64,000 nucleotides of DNA, from contig JAEWQO010000111.1 of assembly GCA_023460315.1 (NCBI GenBank), forward strand, positions 1 to 64,000. The letters run 5' to 3'. The position numbers were made by a program, and so were the translations under genes. Numbering within the stretch: the first letter of the stretch is position 1; every line of letters begins with the position of its first letter. Positions 1 to 7,785 of the stretch are shown here, piece after piece. The stretch comes from Actinomycetes bacterium. Its GTDB lineage: Bacteria > Actinomycetota > Coriobacteriia > Coriobacteriales > Eggerthellaceae. A model generated the notes under the pieces. That model saw only the letters and a list, made by a program, of their open reading frames with translations, had not been told where the DNA came from and did not search any database.

Positions 1-28
1 CATCGGGTAAAGTGTTCATTGCGGTCAT
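1..28 (-). CDS. 5' end of a gene running off the left edge
   Basis: Reading the minus strand there is an ATG at 28 followed by an open frame to the window edge (MTAMNTLPD...). A purine-rich AAGGAAAGG lies just upstream as a possible ribosome binding site. Only nine codons are visible, so the product cannot be named and the call rests on the start context alone. Confidence 0.3.
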
Positions 29-177
29 CGCCTTTCCTTGAATCCGTTTTCTTGGTCGTTAACAGATTCTAGACGATGACCGTATTTTCATGGTTAGGCT
101 ATTTCAGCCCTCAACTCAAATTTTTCCATACACCAACATTCGGAACGCGATCCAAGTGGCCTTTGGCTTGCGAATGC

Positions 178-1653
178 TTATCGCCTCACAAGAAGGTCGA
201 AAAGCTCCTGCTTCGAATGGATGTCGAGTTTTCGGTAGATGCGGGTCATATGAGTACGCACGGTGCCTTCTGCCAAAACGAGCTCTTTGCAGATATAAGG
301 AACGCTTCTGCCCTGCACGAGAAACTCAAGAATCTCGCTCTCGCGCTTGGTGAGACGGTATTCTCCTGACAGGATCCTGCTCTGTTCGATCACATCGTTG
401 AATGGATTGTCGTTTTTCAGCTGGTCAGTTGGATCTTGGCTGTTGTCCACGACGGGCTTTTCCGGAGACGGTGCATCGTTGGGCGAAGCCACAAGGACAA
501 CAAGGAGATAGGTGACGAGGACGATGGCTGTATTGGCCGCCGGGTCGAGGGATTCGAGCGACACCATCCAAATCAGGGCGAGTATCCACGAAAGGGCAGA
601 AGCGAATCCTGCAACGGCAATGCCCAGCGACGGGAGCTTTCTCATGCTCTCAACGACGGCAAAGGCAAATATGAGTTGGCAAAAAAGCTCGACTGAAGAA
701 TTCAAAGAAGCGCGCAACGACTCATCGAGCGAGGTTCCAAGCAAAGAAAGCAGGAGGAAGCAGGCAATGAGGGAAAGGAGGGGAAAGTGGTATCGGTTTG
801 AACGAGGATTTGCAAAATAGGCCCTGAACGACAGGAGCGCAACGAGAAGGAATACGCCTATCATGAGGACAAGCGAACCGCTAAACATGGATCCATTGAC
901 CCGTTGGCCTCCCCAGATTCCACCACCGCTCGATCCTCGAAGGGCAATCATGGCAACGGTGATTATCGCCAATTGGAACAGCTGACGCCGACCGCTCGCC
1001 AGCAGGTTGCCGGTTGACGAGAGCCGCCGTCCCGACCCCTTTTGACCTCCGTCAGGGTTTGTTGACGGAAAAGCATCGAGCGAGGGACTTTTCTCTCTGA
1101 AATAGAATGCGCCCATCAGTGCCAGCGACAGCACAATGACCGAGCCAAAAGCAAACACTATTTGAAATTCGGAAGGCTCACCTGCTTGTATCATGACGTT
1201 CGCCACGGTGGCTGTCGCGCTGGAAGCCGAAAGGCAGACGACAACCTGCCACAACGAACCGGTTGTTCCAAAAAGAGCGTAGGTGCACAGCGTTCCCCAG
1301 GCATTTCCCAAGCCCATGAGAATCGCTCCGGCTATGAGCATGCTTTCAGGGGTGATGAGCGATTGATGCGTGGCAAGGGCAAACATGCCCGTTCCCATAA
1401 GCATGAGAGAAGGCGCAAAAAGAAAAAGCGGTGTGCGAAGTCCGATTGACTTGCGGCCGAGAAAGGCAAAAACAACGAGAAAAATGATGCTTGACGCTAT
1501 GAAGGCAAGCCTCCCGGTTGAAATGACGTCATCGCTGCTTCCGACAACGAAAGCCGGGCTATAGCCGACAAGATTGAACCAGACGCTTCGAGCTATCGAA
1601 GCGACAACGGTCAAAGCCATAATTGACATGGTTGTCGCTTTGTCTGCATCCAC
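178..1653 (-). CDS. LuxR-type regulator with 12-TM N-terminal domain
   Basis: A 491-aa protein with about twelve hydrophobic segments across residues 8-390, then a short acidic linker and a C-terminal LuxR helix-turn-helix (about residues 430-491, with LTKRESEILEFL and the recognition segment AEGTVRTHMTRIYRKL). Proteins of this layout are abundant in Eggerthellaceae and usually stand beside a secreted flavoprotein oxidoreductase gene, which they probably control; that gene is divergent here at 1893. The membrane part may sense a substrate or a redox state (inference). The start is GTG at 1653, preceded by GGGGAG at a suitable distance; an internal ATG eight codons later is the alternative. 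The family is clear, the signal is unknown. Confidence 0.85.
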   Translation of the reverse strand: MDADKATTMSIMALTVVASIARSVWFNLVGYSPAFVVGSSDDVISTGRLAFIASSIIFLVVFAFLGRKSIGLRTPLFLFAPSLMLMGTGMFALATHQSLITPESMLIAGAILMGLGNAWGTLCTYALFGTTGSLWQVVVCLSASSATATVANVMIQAGEPSEFQIVFAFGSVIVLSLALMGAFYFREKSPSLDAFPSTNPDGGQKGSGRRLSSTGNLLASGRRQLFQLAIITVAMIALRGSSGGGIWGGQRVNGSMFSGSLVLMIGVFLLVALLSFRAYFANPRSNRYHFPLLSLIACFLLLSLLGTSLDESLRASLNSSVELFCQLIFAFAVVESMRKLPSLGIAVAGFASALSWILALIWMVSLESLDPAANTAIVLVTYLLVVLVASPNDAPSPEKPVVDNSQDPTDQLKNDNPFNDVIEQSRILSGEYRLTKRESEILEFLVQGRSVPYICKELVLAEGTVRTHMTRIYRKLDIHSKQELFDLLVRR

Positions 1654-1892
1654 AAAGGCTCCCCTGGTTCCCTCGGATCATGGTAATCCGATTCGTATTA
1701 TCCTCGCGTTTTACCGAATTACGATGATTGATCGGACTTCTGTCAAAGATGCGATGGTCCTATTATACCGATATCCGCAATCGGAAAGGGGAAGGGACGG
1801 AGGGGGATGTTCGTTATTCTGGCCTCGTCCCCCCGTGGCTCTTTCTCGGGAAGGCTTGCGGGTGAACGTGCCAGACAAGGGAAGGGATACTC

Positions 1893-3539
1893 ATGAACCA
1901 GAATAAGGTGAGCAGAAGAAACTTCATTAAGAAGGCAGGCTCGGTTGGATTGGGGGTTGCGGCACTGGGGGTTCTTTCTTCGTGTTCGAGCCAGGGTTCG
2001 AGCACGGGAGATTCTACGAAGGCATCGGATATCTCTTGGGATCAAGAGACTGACATCTTGGTTGTCGGTTCGGGAACCTCAGCTTTTGCCGCATTGGTGG
2101 CCAAAGCGAATGATGTCGAAAAGGTCACTCTTATAGAAAAAAGCTCCATTTGGGGTGGGACGTCTGCCACTTCGGGCGGCGCGTTGTGGGTTCCCCTGTT
2201 CTATGCGGGCCAAAGCGCCGGGATGAACGACACGCGTGAAGATGCGTTGACCTATATGAAGCTGGTTGCAGACGGACGGGGCAACGAAGCGGCCATGGAA
2301 TTGTATGTTGACAATGCAAACGCGCTGCTTGAATGGACTCGGGACTCATTCGGGTGGGAATGGGTCACCGACACGCCCGGCATGGGTTTCAAAGACTATT
2401 ATGAGCCGTTTGAGGGATTTAGGTCGCAGGGCCGGCAGGCGAGCGTCGCCAACGGCGGCGCCGGGCTTTGGTCGTTGCTGCAGAAAGAGGTGGAGGACCT
2501 CGGCGTCGAAGTTCTTATGGAAACCGCTGCCGAGGAGCTTGTGGTCGATGAGTCGGGAGCCGTCGTCGGCGTGAAGGCGAAGGCTGGCAGCAAGGAAATC
2601 TTCATCAAGGCATCTCAGTGCGTTGTCCTGGGAACGGGTGGGTTTGATCATAATGCTGCCATGGTGAGAGAGTTCCAGGCAATTCCCCTCTACGTGACCA
2701 ATGCAGCAGAAGGAAATGTGGGAGATGCTCAAATCATGGGCGGAGCGCAAGGCGCTGCCTTGGCAAACATGGATACGAATTGGGGACTCCCCAGTTTCAT
2801 TCAGGAACCCTTCGACGCCCATGCCGACGCGGTGTTCAGCATTGCCTTGCCCGACTGGGGCATTTATCGTGCGGGGGCAGGCAGCATCGTCGTCAACAAG
2901 GCAGGAAAGCGTTTTGCCAATGAGTCATCCGCCTATGCCGTGTTCAATCGTGCCTTTGGGAACTATGACACCTCCGAGCCGGGACATCCCAACATTCCTG
3001 CTGTCTGGATCTGTGACAGTGCCTATCTCGCGAGCGGTGGGGGACTGCTGCCGGGCATGAAAAGTGCCGACGATGCTCTTCCTGCCAATTTTTTCAAAGC
3101 CGATTCCATGGATCAGATTGCTGAGCATTTTGGGATTGATTCCGAGGGGCTTGCCAGCGAGCTGGAAAAGTTCAATTCTTATGCCGAGCAGGGAATCGAT
3201 GGCGATTGGAAACGGGGAGAGAAGGAAATCGATCGGGCCATAGGGGCGTATCATCCCTATGCGAGCTCATTGCCTAATCCTGTTCTGGCTCCTTTGTCGA
3301 CTCCTCCGTTCTATGCCTCGCTCTATGTTCCGGGCACCTGCGGGACAAACGGCGGTTTGAAGACGAACGAGTATGCACAGGTTCTCACGACGCAGGGCGA
3401 GGTCATTCCGGGATTGCTTGCCGTGGGAAATTGCAGCGCCAGCATCACCGGTGGGCAGTATTGCGGCGCGGGGATGACGCTCGGGGCAGGTGCGGTCATG
3501 AGCTGGATAGGCATACGAAAGCTCCTTGATATTGCCTAA
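1893..3539 (+). CDS. Tat-exported FAD-dependent oxidoreductase (fumarate reductase / ketosteroid dehydrogenase-like)
   Basis: A 548-aa flavoprotein of the FAD_binding_2 superfamily. The N-terminus has a twin-arginine motif (SRRNFIKK), a hydrophobic stretch and a lipobox-like LSSC, so it is probably exported folded and lipid-anchored outside the membrane. The Rossmann motif VVGSGTSAFAALVA begins near residue 56, and the C-terminal FAD-binding block contains GGQYCGAGMTLGAGAV. Relatives reduce organic electron acceptors such as fumarate, steroids, catechols or plant metabolites; the substrate cannot be read from sequence. The start ATG is preceded by AAGGGA. The divergent LuxR membrane regulator at 178-1653 is the likely controller. 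Its 3' end overlaps the convergent transporter gene by 4 bases. Confidence 0.88.
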   Translation: MNQNKVSRRNFIKKAGSVGLGVAALGVLSSCSSQGSSTGDSTKASDISWDQETDILVVGSGTSAFAALVAKANDVEKVTLIEKSSIWGGTSATSGGALWVPLFYAGQSAGMNDTREDALTYMKLVADGRGNEAAMELYVDNANALLEWTRDSFGWEWVTDTPGMGFKDYYEPFEGFRSQGRQASVANGGAGLWSLLQKEVEDLGVEVLMETAAEELVVDESGAVVGVKAKAGSKEIFIKASQCVVLGTGGFDHNAAMVREFQAIPLYVTNAAEGNVGDAQIMGGAQGAALANMDTNWGLPSFIQEPFDAHADAVFSIALPDWGIYRAGAGSIVVNKAGKRFANESSAYAVFNRAFGNYDTSEPGHPNIPAVWICDSAYLASGGGLLPGMKSADDALPANFFKADSMDQIAEHFGIDSEGLASELEKFNSYAEQGIDGDWKRGEKEIDRAIGAYHPYASSLPNPVLAPLSTPPFYASLYVPGTCGTNGGLKTNEYAQVLTTQGEVIPGLLAVGNCSASITGGQYCGAGMTLGAGAVMSWIGIRKLLDIA

Positions 3540-4450
3540 AGCTCATGCCGAGCCCCTTTCTCCGCCAAGGATATGACGGCAACTGCTGCAAAGGAAAGGG
3601 AATCCGGCAACGCCAAGGCAAGAGGCAGGACGACGAGGGAATTGCGCGTCGAGCACGAAAACGCCAGCGCACGGCGGGTTCGTGCGCTTTGGCGAGAAAT
3701 TCTCCCAGCTATATTTCCAAGAAGCGGCATGATCACCAAGAACGCGACATAGATCGGCAGCGCGGCGAGCAGAAGCCCAATCTGAGGAATGATGTGGGAA
3801 AACTGTGATGCAGCCACGACAAGCAGCGTGATTGCCATCAGCGGAACCATAGCGGTCTCCAGAGCTTTCATGACACCTCTCGCCAAAGCGAACTTTTGGG
3901 AGAGGTGCTGGGTCACCGCCGATAGGGCAAGCGGCATGGCAATCAAAAGGAGAAATGCTTGCACGAATGGTTCAAGCTGGACGCTTTCCATGATATCGCC
4001 GCCAGCGAATGCCAAAAGAAACAGCGGAAGAAGGGCCAGCTGCAGAAGCATCAGGAGCGGCGAGACGGCGAGGAGTTTTTCCCAGGATCCGTTTGCCAGA
4101 CGCGTGAACACCATCACGTAATCGACACAGGGGCACAGAAGGACCAACAGCACGCCGACGAGCAGTGCACGGTCGAACAGAACAAAGCGGCTCAGAATAA
4201 AAACGACTAAGGGAACCACTAAGAAATTGAGAATCAAGACGGTAACCACGAACCGGATGTCTTTGATGGACTCGCGTATGCGTTCGAAGGGAACGGCAAG
4301 GAAGGTGGCATAAAGGAGAAGGATCAAGGCTGGGTTGATGGCTTTGTCGAAAGAATTGTCTTTCTCGGGCAGCAAAAGACCCAGCAAAGCTCCTCCTAAA
4401 AGTGCAGCAAGGTAAAGAGGGACTTGCCATCTTTCGAGCCACTTGCTCAT
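3536..4450 (-). CDS. BASS/ACR3-type membrane transporter, C-terminus apparently shortened
   Basis: A 304-aa hydrophobic protein with about nine to ten membrane segments. The block CPCVDYVMVFTRLANG resembles the conserved crossover region of bacterial ACR3/BASS transporters often annotated as arsenic resistance proteins; the substrate is uncertain. Family members usually continue with a last helix after the AAVAVI block, but here the frame ends after a charged tail (EKGARHEL) at the overlap with the flavoprotein gene. The C-terminus therefore looks shortened or frameshifted (inference from memory of the family). The start ATG at 4450 lies about 60 bp from the dif-like site. Confidence 0.7.
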   Translation of the reverse strand: MSKWLERWQVPLYLAALLGGALLGLLLPEKDNSFDKAINPALILLLYATFLAVPFERIRESIKDIRFVVTVLILNFLVVPLVVFILSRFVLFDRALLVGVLLVLLCPCVDYVMVFTRLANGSWEKLLAVSPLLMLLQLALLPLFLLAFAGGDIMESVQLEPFVQAFLLLIAMPLALSAVTQHLSQKFALARGVMKALETAMVPLMAITLLVVAASQFSHIIPQIGLLLAALPIYVAFLVIMPLLGNIAGRISRQSARTRRALAFSCSTRNSLVVLPLALALPDSLSFAAVAVISLAEKGARHEL

Positions 4451-4512
4451 GGAGGATCCCTTTCTTTAGATTATCTTGCCTGCGGAAGCGGTGCAGCGTT
4501 TTGGCATACTTA

Positions 4513-4540
4513 GGTTTACATAACATATATTATCAATAAT
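4513..4540. other. attL: dif-like XerC/XerD recombination site
   Basis: Left arm GGTTTACATAA, central hexamer CATATA, right arm TTATCAATAAT. The ATAA-N6-TTAT core and the GGT...CATAA left arm match the layout of bacterial dif sites (E. coli arms GGTGCGCATAA and TTATGTTAAAT). Bases 4523-4539 are repeated exactly at 10178-10194 on the other side of the phage genes, which is the pattern left by a Xer-dependent integrating filamentous phage. That it is a functional chromosomal dif site is inference. Confidence 0.72.
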
Positions 4541-4607
4541 TACCTCCTGTAATATCATTCGTACCAGTCCAGATGAAAACGACTGGGAATTGATAACAGG
4601 AGGTAAT
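4539..4607 (+). promoter_or_regulatory. Long hairpin sequestering the RBS of the first phage gene
   Basis: ATTACCTCCTGT (4539-4550) pairs perfectly with ACAGGAGGTAAT (4596-4607), which contains the ribosome binding site of the gene starting at 4612. Inside it, TATCATTC can pair with GAATTGATA with one bulge, and CCAGTC (4564-4569) pairs with GACTGG (4581-4586). The structure begins inside the right arm of the att site. It could repress translation, act as a packaging hairpin of single-stranded phage DNA, or both; the structure is seen, the role is inferred. Confidence 0.65.
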
Positions 4608-4611
4608 TTCA

Positions 4612-4851
4612 ATGGAAATGAACTTTCAAGGCACCGTTAATGCTGCATGGTCTGACATTTACAATGATTTCGAATACGGGCGTGCAGAGGTTTTCAATCC
4701 CGGCGAACGTGTGCAGACTTGGAACGCAACGCCGGAAGTCGCAAAACGTATGGCCAAGGAAACCTTTCCGTTCAAGGCTGAAATTCATGTTGAGTTCTAT
4801 GGCGGTAAGAAAGTCCAATGTCGCATCTCCGATTACAAGCTGATTCGGTAG
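4612..4851 (+). CDS. Small phage protein, possible ssDNA-binding (pV position)
   Basis: A 79-aa soluble protein with mixed charged and aromatic residues and no membrane segment or signal peptide. I do not recognise the family. It is the first gene after attL, with a strong AGGAGGT ribosome binding site that is also the right arm of a hairpin. By comparison with the M13 order (V-VII-IX-VIII), one of the two small soluble proteins here is the expected place for the single-stranded-DNA binding protein; its strand-like segments (AEIHVEFYGGKKVQCRIS) would suit a small beta-barrel. That role is inference from position only. Confidence 0.7.
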   Translation: MEMNFQGTVNAAWSDIYNDFEYGRAEVFNPGERVQTWNATPEVAKRMAKETFPFKAEIHVEFYGGKKVQCRISDYKLIR

Positions 4852-4859
4852 GTCTGGCC

Positions 4860-5111
4860 ATGTCTCCAAATAGGCACATGGTGTTGCCTATGGACTTCTT
4901 CGAGGATGCGGCGCAGGTTTTGCCGCTACCTCGCGGAGTGCTGCTCGATTTCGCCGTCAATCCCTTCAACGGCAATATCGTGGTTGGCTATCAGGATAAC
5001 CCATGTGCGCGCTTTTTCATCCGTCTTGTGCTAGAGCAGCTTGCCGGTTATGACGATCTTTTCAACCAATCTGTAAAAGATACAGATGTTCGTGTTATGC
5101 AGGAGGTGTGA
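4860..5111 (+). CDS. Small soluble phage protein, unknown
   Basis: An 83-aa protein starting at the ATG at 4860 (MSPNRHMVLPMDFFED...), just downstream of the previous stop. An in-frame ATG at 4818 lies inside the previous gene and is less likely. There is no signal peptide or membrane helix. The family is not recognised. Its place among phage early/structural genes suggests a DNA-binding, replication or assembly role, but the sequence shows no diagnostic motif. Its 3' end carries the AGGAGGT ribosome binding site of the next gene. Confidence 0.65.
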   Translation: MSPNRHMVLPMDFFEDAAQVLPLPRGVLLDFAVNPFNGNIVVGYQDNPCARFFIRLVLEQLAGYDDLFNQSVKDTDVRVMQEV

Positions 5112-5113
5112 CC

Positions 5114-5275
5114 ATGGACGCTAGCGCCGCATACACGCTTACCCAGACTGATGTTACCAATGTTATGCAATTTCTTTGGTTCCTGTCGCTGGTTGAAATA
5201 TTCCAGTTCGTCATGCTCGTGCTTATCTCCGGGCTGATCTTCGGCATCATACTTACTAAGCGGTGGCAGGCATGA
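5114..5275 (+). CDS. Tiny phage membrane protein (pVII/pIX position)
   Basis: A 53-aa protein with one long hydrophobic helix (about residues 20-47) between a polar N-terminus and a basic end (TKRWQA). A strong ribosome binding site, AGGAGGTGTG, precedes ATG 5114. Size, single membrane span and position immediately before the coat gene match the tip proteins pVII and pIX of filamentous phages. The gene overlaps the next one by ATGA, implying coupled translation. The identification rests on layout, not on sequence similarity. Confidence 0.7.
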   Translation: MDASAAYTLTQTDVTNVMQFLWFLSLVEIFQFVMLVLISGLIFGIILTKRWQA

Positions 5276-5421
5276 CCGTCTTTGACATGTATTTCAATGA
5301 GGCGATGTTGGATTATCTCGTCCAGTTCTTCGGCCTGTTCCCCGCGGGGATACTGCTGAGCGTTATCGCTTGGCTGGTTTCCATACTTGTTCATACTGCG
5401 TTCCGATGGATTAGAGGTTAG
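5272..5421 (+). CDS. Tiny phage membrane protein (pIX/pVII position)
   Basis: A 49-aa protein with one hydrophobic segment (about residues 15-41) and a basic C-terminal tail (FRWIRG). The start overlaps the preceding stop in the tetramer ATGA. Together with its upstream neighbour it forms a pair of one-span proteins directly before the coat gene, as pVII and pIX do in Ff phages. It is too short for family recognition; the call rests on gene order and topology. Confidence 0.68.
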   Translation: MTVFDMYFNEAMLDYLVQFFGLFPAGILLSVIAWLVSILVHTAFRWIRG

Positions 5422-5433
5422 GGGGTGTTTTGA

Positions 5434-5592
5434 ATGGAGACTGTCGTATCTTCGCTCACCACGGCTATCACCGGCTTCGCGACTGATGCCATGGGGGCAA
5501 TCGGCTCTATCGTGCCCGTCGCCCTGCCGATCATGGGCGCTATCGTGGTCGTGGGCATCGGCATCAAGGTTTTCCGCAAGTTCGCCAAGTAG
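5434..5592 (+). CDS. Leaderless major coat protein (pVIII-like)
   Basis: A 52-aa protein: a short amphipathic N-terminal part, a hydrophobic helix (about residues 26-44) and a basic tail (KVFRKFAK) that would face the virion DNA. The end, GIGIKVFRKFAK, is strikingly like the C-terminus of M13 pVIII (TIGIKLFKKF...). Its length is that of a mature coat protein and there is no cleavable leader, as in phage Pf3. A strong hairpin terminator follows within 20 bases, as after gene VIII of Ff phages, consistent with high expression of the upstream operon. Identification as the major coat is well supported by sequence and place. Confidence 0.85.
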   Translation: METVVSSLTTAITGFATDAMGAIGSIVPVALPIMGAIVVVGIGIKVFRKFAK

Positions 5593-5609
5593 CTGCTTGC
5601 GGCCGATCT

Positions 5610-5634
5610 GGGGAGGGCTCGCCCTCCCCTTTCT
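5610..5634 (+). terminator. Intrinsic terminator after the coat gene
   Basis: GGGGAGGGC (5610-5618) and GCCCTCCCC (5621-5629) form a perfect G+C-rich stem followed by TTTCT. It sits between the coat gene and the adsorption protein gene, the same place as the central terminator of Ff phages. Confidence 0.8.
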
Positions 5635-5652
5635 AGTTGAAAGGCGTGTACA

Positions 5653-7779
5653 ATGAGGGAGGTTCTTGCAAAAGTAATCAAGGTGGCTTTGGCATCTGCT
5701 TTGGTGTTCATGGTCGCCGCGCCTTTGATCGTGGGGGTATACGATGCCGTTAACTCAGGAAGAAATCCAGAAACAGGTGCAGCAGGTAATATCCTCTATG
5801 AGTTCGGAGGATCGAGTTCAGTTGGTATTGAAGCAACAGGGTATGGACTGTCTCAAAATGTATCAGGAGGAAATGTCGAAGGGCAAGCTGTCGATGGCTC
5901 GGCAGAAGGAACTTCGGACGGAGTTCATAGCGCGATATCAAACAGAGAATCTTCGGAAGTCAGCGGAGATAGTGCACGATCAGTGCAAGGAGATAATAGC
6001 GAAGGAAATATACCGGTTGAACAGTCCTCAGATTCGGACATTCTTCACGCTTGGTATTCTGGTGATAGCAGCACTTCTAATCTTTTTGCTGGTGACGGAG
6101 CGCATTTAGTTTATACGTTCTCTGATGGTTCCACGGTTGATTTTGGCAATCCCTATTTTCTCGGCTGGTCTGACGTTCTTCAGCCCGATGACTTCGATAA
6201 GGTCATTTCCGGTGATGATGGTACTTCTTCTGCATTTTCCCCTGAAAAGGCTTATGCCGGACCTGTATCATTCATATGGTCTAAAGGCAAATATCTTATG
6301 CAAAAGGCGGGTATTTGGGAGACGTTGAATAGAGGTTTGATATCTCTGTTCATAACGGGTGCATCAGCTATAGGTATGCAAGCTCCTGCGATTTCTGAAA
6401 TGATGGCTAAGTTCCAAGCTGAGATGCCGGCAGTAATGGAATTGGCTTCTAAAGAAGGGATTGTTGTTTCTGAAGAAGATGCTGCACTTTTGGTAAGCGA
6501 TGCAATTATGACTGCTTCCCAACGTGGTTATGCTGCAAGTGAGATAGCTTCGAAAATGCCTGAGTTAATCAATGAAGAAGCAGCTAGTATAAATACTACA
6601 GGGCAATTGCTTGGGGGTAGTTCATCGAATTTTATGAACACTCTTTATCAGTTGCTTGCAGAAGGACAGGTTTCAGCAAGCTTTATAAATTCTAATCCAG
6701 ATTTCTGGACAACTCTTTTTAGCTGGCTTGGTGCTGACCTCACGAACTTCTCCGATCTCCCTTCGGGCGTTGGCGGCAATGCGACGGTGACGCTTGGCGC
6801 TGTCGAGATTCCCATACACTTTGCTGAATATCCCTTGGAGGTTGAAGCGAATGCAAAATATAACTCCACCAATTGGCTGACATATCGTGTTAACGCCGAC
6901 GGAAGTTACACTTTCGTTTATCCTAAAACCTCCGATAGTCAGCTGTCTATCTTCATGCAAGATAATGGGAATTATAATATTCGTACTAATTTGGCTGGTG
7001 GCAATTCATATGATCTTGAAGTTTACTATCCCAATGAAGATAGATGGGCTGCTGGTTCCGGTAGCTATTCTGTTTCGTACAGTCCTAGTTATATGGATCA
7101 GTTTTTTGTCAATTCGAACTATCCGATTTATTTCTTCGACAGCAAATCGGCTTATGATTCCGGCGTTGATAGCGCCATGTCCCGCTATAGCCCTGAAACC
7201 GGCTGGTCTGGTACTGGTGTGGTTGCCGATGCGCAGTTCCAGCCCTTCAACGGCGATATCGTCGGTAAGGATGCCGCATACGACAGTGCAGGTAACATAA
7301 CGGATTATGGCAATGTCTCCGTTCCAGACGTGACCAATCCCGCATATGTCCAGCCGAACACCTACGCTGATGCCCTTGCGGCCATGAATGCTGCTGCCGC
7401 GCAGAATGCTGCCACTGCCGAAAGCCCCGCTTGGGGCCAGACCGACACTTCCATAGGCGATTGGATTAACAATAATCAGACACCTGCGCCCGAACCGGGT
7501 TCTGAGGAAGGTTCCCAGGACGATTTCAAGATTGAGGACTTGGAGAAGGTCTTTCCCTTCTGCATTCCTTGGGACATTTACTATCTGCTGTCTGTCCTGA
7601 ACGCCGACCCGACCGCTCCCAGCTTCACATGGCATTTCGATTTCGCGATTGCTGGCAGCTATGATTACACGGTCGATCTCTCTCCCTATGAGAGCGTTGC
7701 CGCCGTGGTGCGTGTCTGCGAGGCGTTGGCTTTTTGTGTCGGCCTTGCCTTGATCACACGCGATTTGATTAGGGGATGA
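5653..7779 (+). CDS. Phage adsorption / minor coat protein (pIII-like), 708 aa
   Basis: The N-terminus is a signal-peptide-like basic plus hydrophobic segment (about residues 1-30). Residues 31-150 are a Ser/Gly/Asn-rich linker, the centre is rich in aromatic and beta-type sequence, residues about 570-625 are an Ala/Pro/Glu-rich linker, and the C-terminus has PFCIPWDIYYLL and a final hydrophobic anchor ending ITRDLIRG. This C-terminal pattern is familiar from the large protein encoded before pVI and Zot in inoviruses of Gram-positive hosts. The expected role is receptor binding and virion release at the tip. Residues 31-152 are overlapped out of frame by the ORF at 5744-6109, and codon use there is unusual (mostly GGA glycines, against GGT/GGC elsewhere). 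Confidence 0.8.
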   Translation: MREVLAKVIKVALASALVFMVAAPLIVGVYDAVNSGRNPETGAAGNILYEFGGSSSVGIEATGYGLSQNVSGGNVEGQAVDGSAEGTSDGVHSAISNRESSEVSGDSARSVQGDNSEGNIPVEQSSDSDILHAWYSGDSSTSNLFAGDGAHLVYTFSDGSTVDFGNPYFLGWSDVLQPDDFDKVISGDDGTSSAFSPEKAYAGPVSFIWSKGKYLMQKAGIWETLNRGLISLFITGASAIGMQAPAISEMMAKFQAEMPAVMELASKEGIVVSEEDAALLVSDAIMTASQRGYAASEIASKMPELINEEAASINTTGQLLGGSSSNFMNTLYQLLAEGQVSASFINSNPDFWTTLFSWLGADLTNFSDLPSGVGGNATVTLGAVEIPIHFAEYPLEVEANAKYNSTNWLTYRVNADGSYTFVYPKTSDSQLSIFMQDNGNYNIRTNLAGGNSYDLEVYYPNEDRWAAGSGSYSVSYSPSYMDQFFVNSNYPIYFFDSKSAYDSGVDSAMSRYSPETGWSGTGVVADAQFQPFNGDIVGKDAAYDSAGNITDYGNVSVPDVTNPAYVQPNTYADALAAMNAAAAQNAATAESPAWGQTDTSIGDWINNNQTPAPEPGSEEGSQDDFKIEDLEKVFPFCIPWDIYYLLSVLNADPTAPSFTWHFDFAIAGSYDYTVDLSPYESVAAVVRVCEALAFCVGLALITRDLIRG
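5744..6109 (+). CDS. Overprinted tail-anchored protein candidate inside the pIII-like gene
   Basis: A 121-codon ORF in the +1 frame relative to the 708-aa gene. It has its own purine-rich ribosome binding site (GGGGG, about 7 bases before ATG 5744). The product looks like a genuine protein: residues 1-98 are charged and helix-forming (rich in Q, E, K), and residues 100-117 are a clean hydrophobic span (FTLGILVIAALLIFLLV) followed by a short polar end. Codons in this frame are those of an ordinary gene, while the overlapping frame turns low-complexity with A-ending codons over exactly this stretch. This suggests selection acts mainly on the 121-aa frame. The function is unknown; no family is recognised. 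Confidence 0.6.
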   Translation: MPLTQEEIQKQVQQVISSMSSEDRVQLVLKQQGMDCLKMYQEEMSKGKLSMARQKELRTEFIARYQTENLRKSAEIVHDQCKEIIAKEIYRLNSPQIRTFFTLGILVIAALLIFLLVTERI

Positions 7780-7785
7780 TATTCC

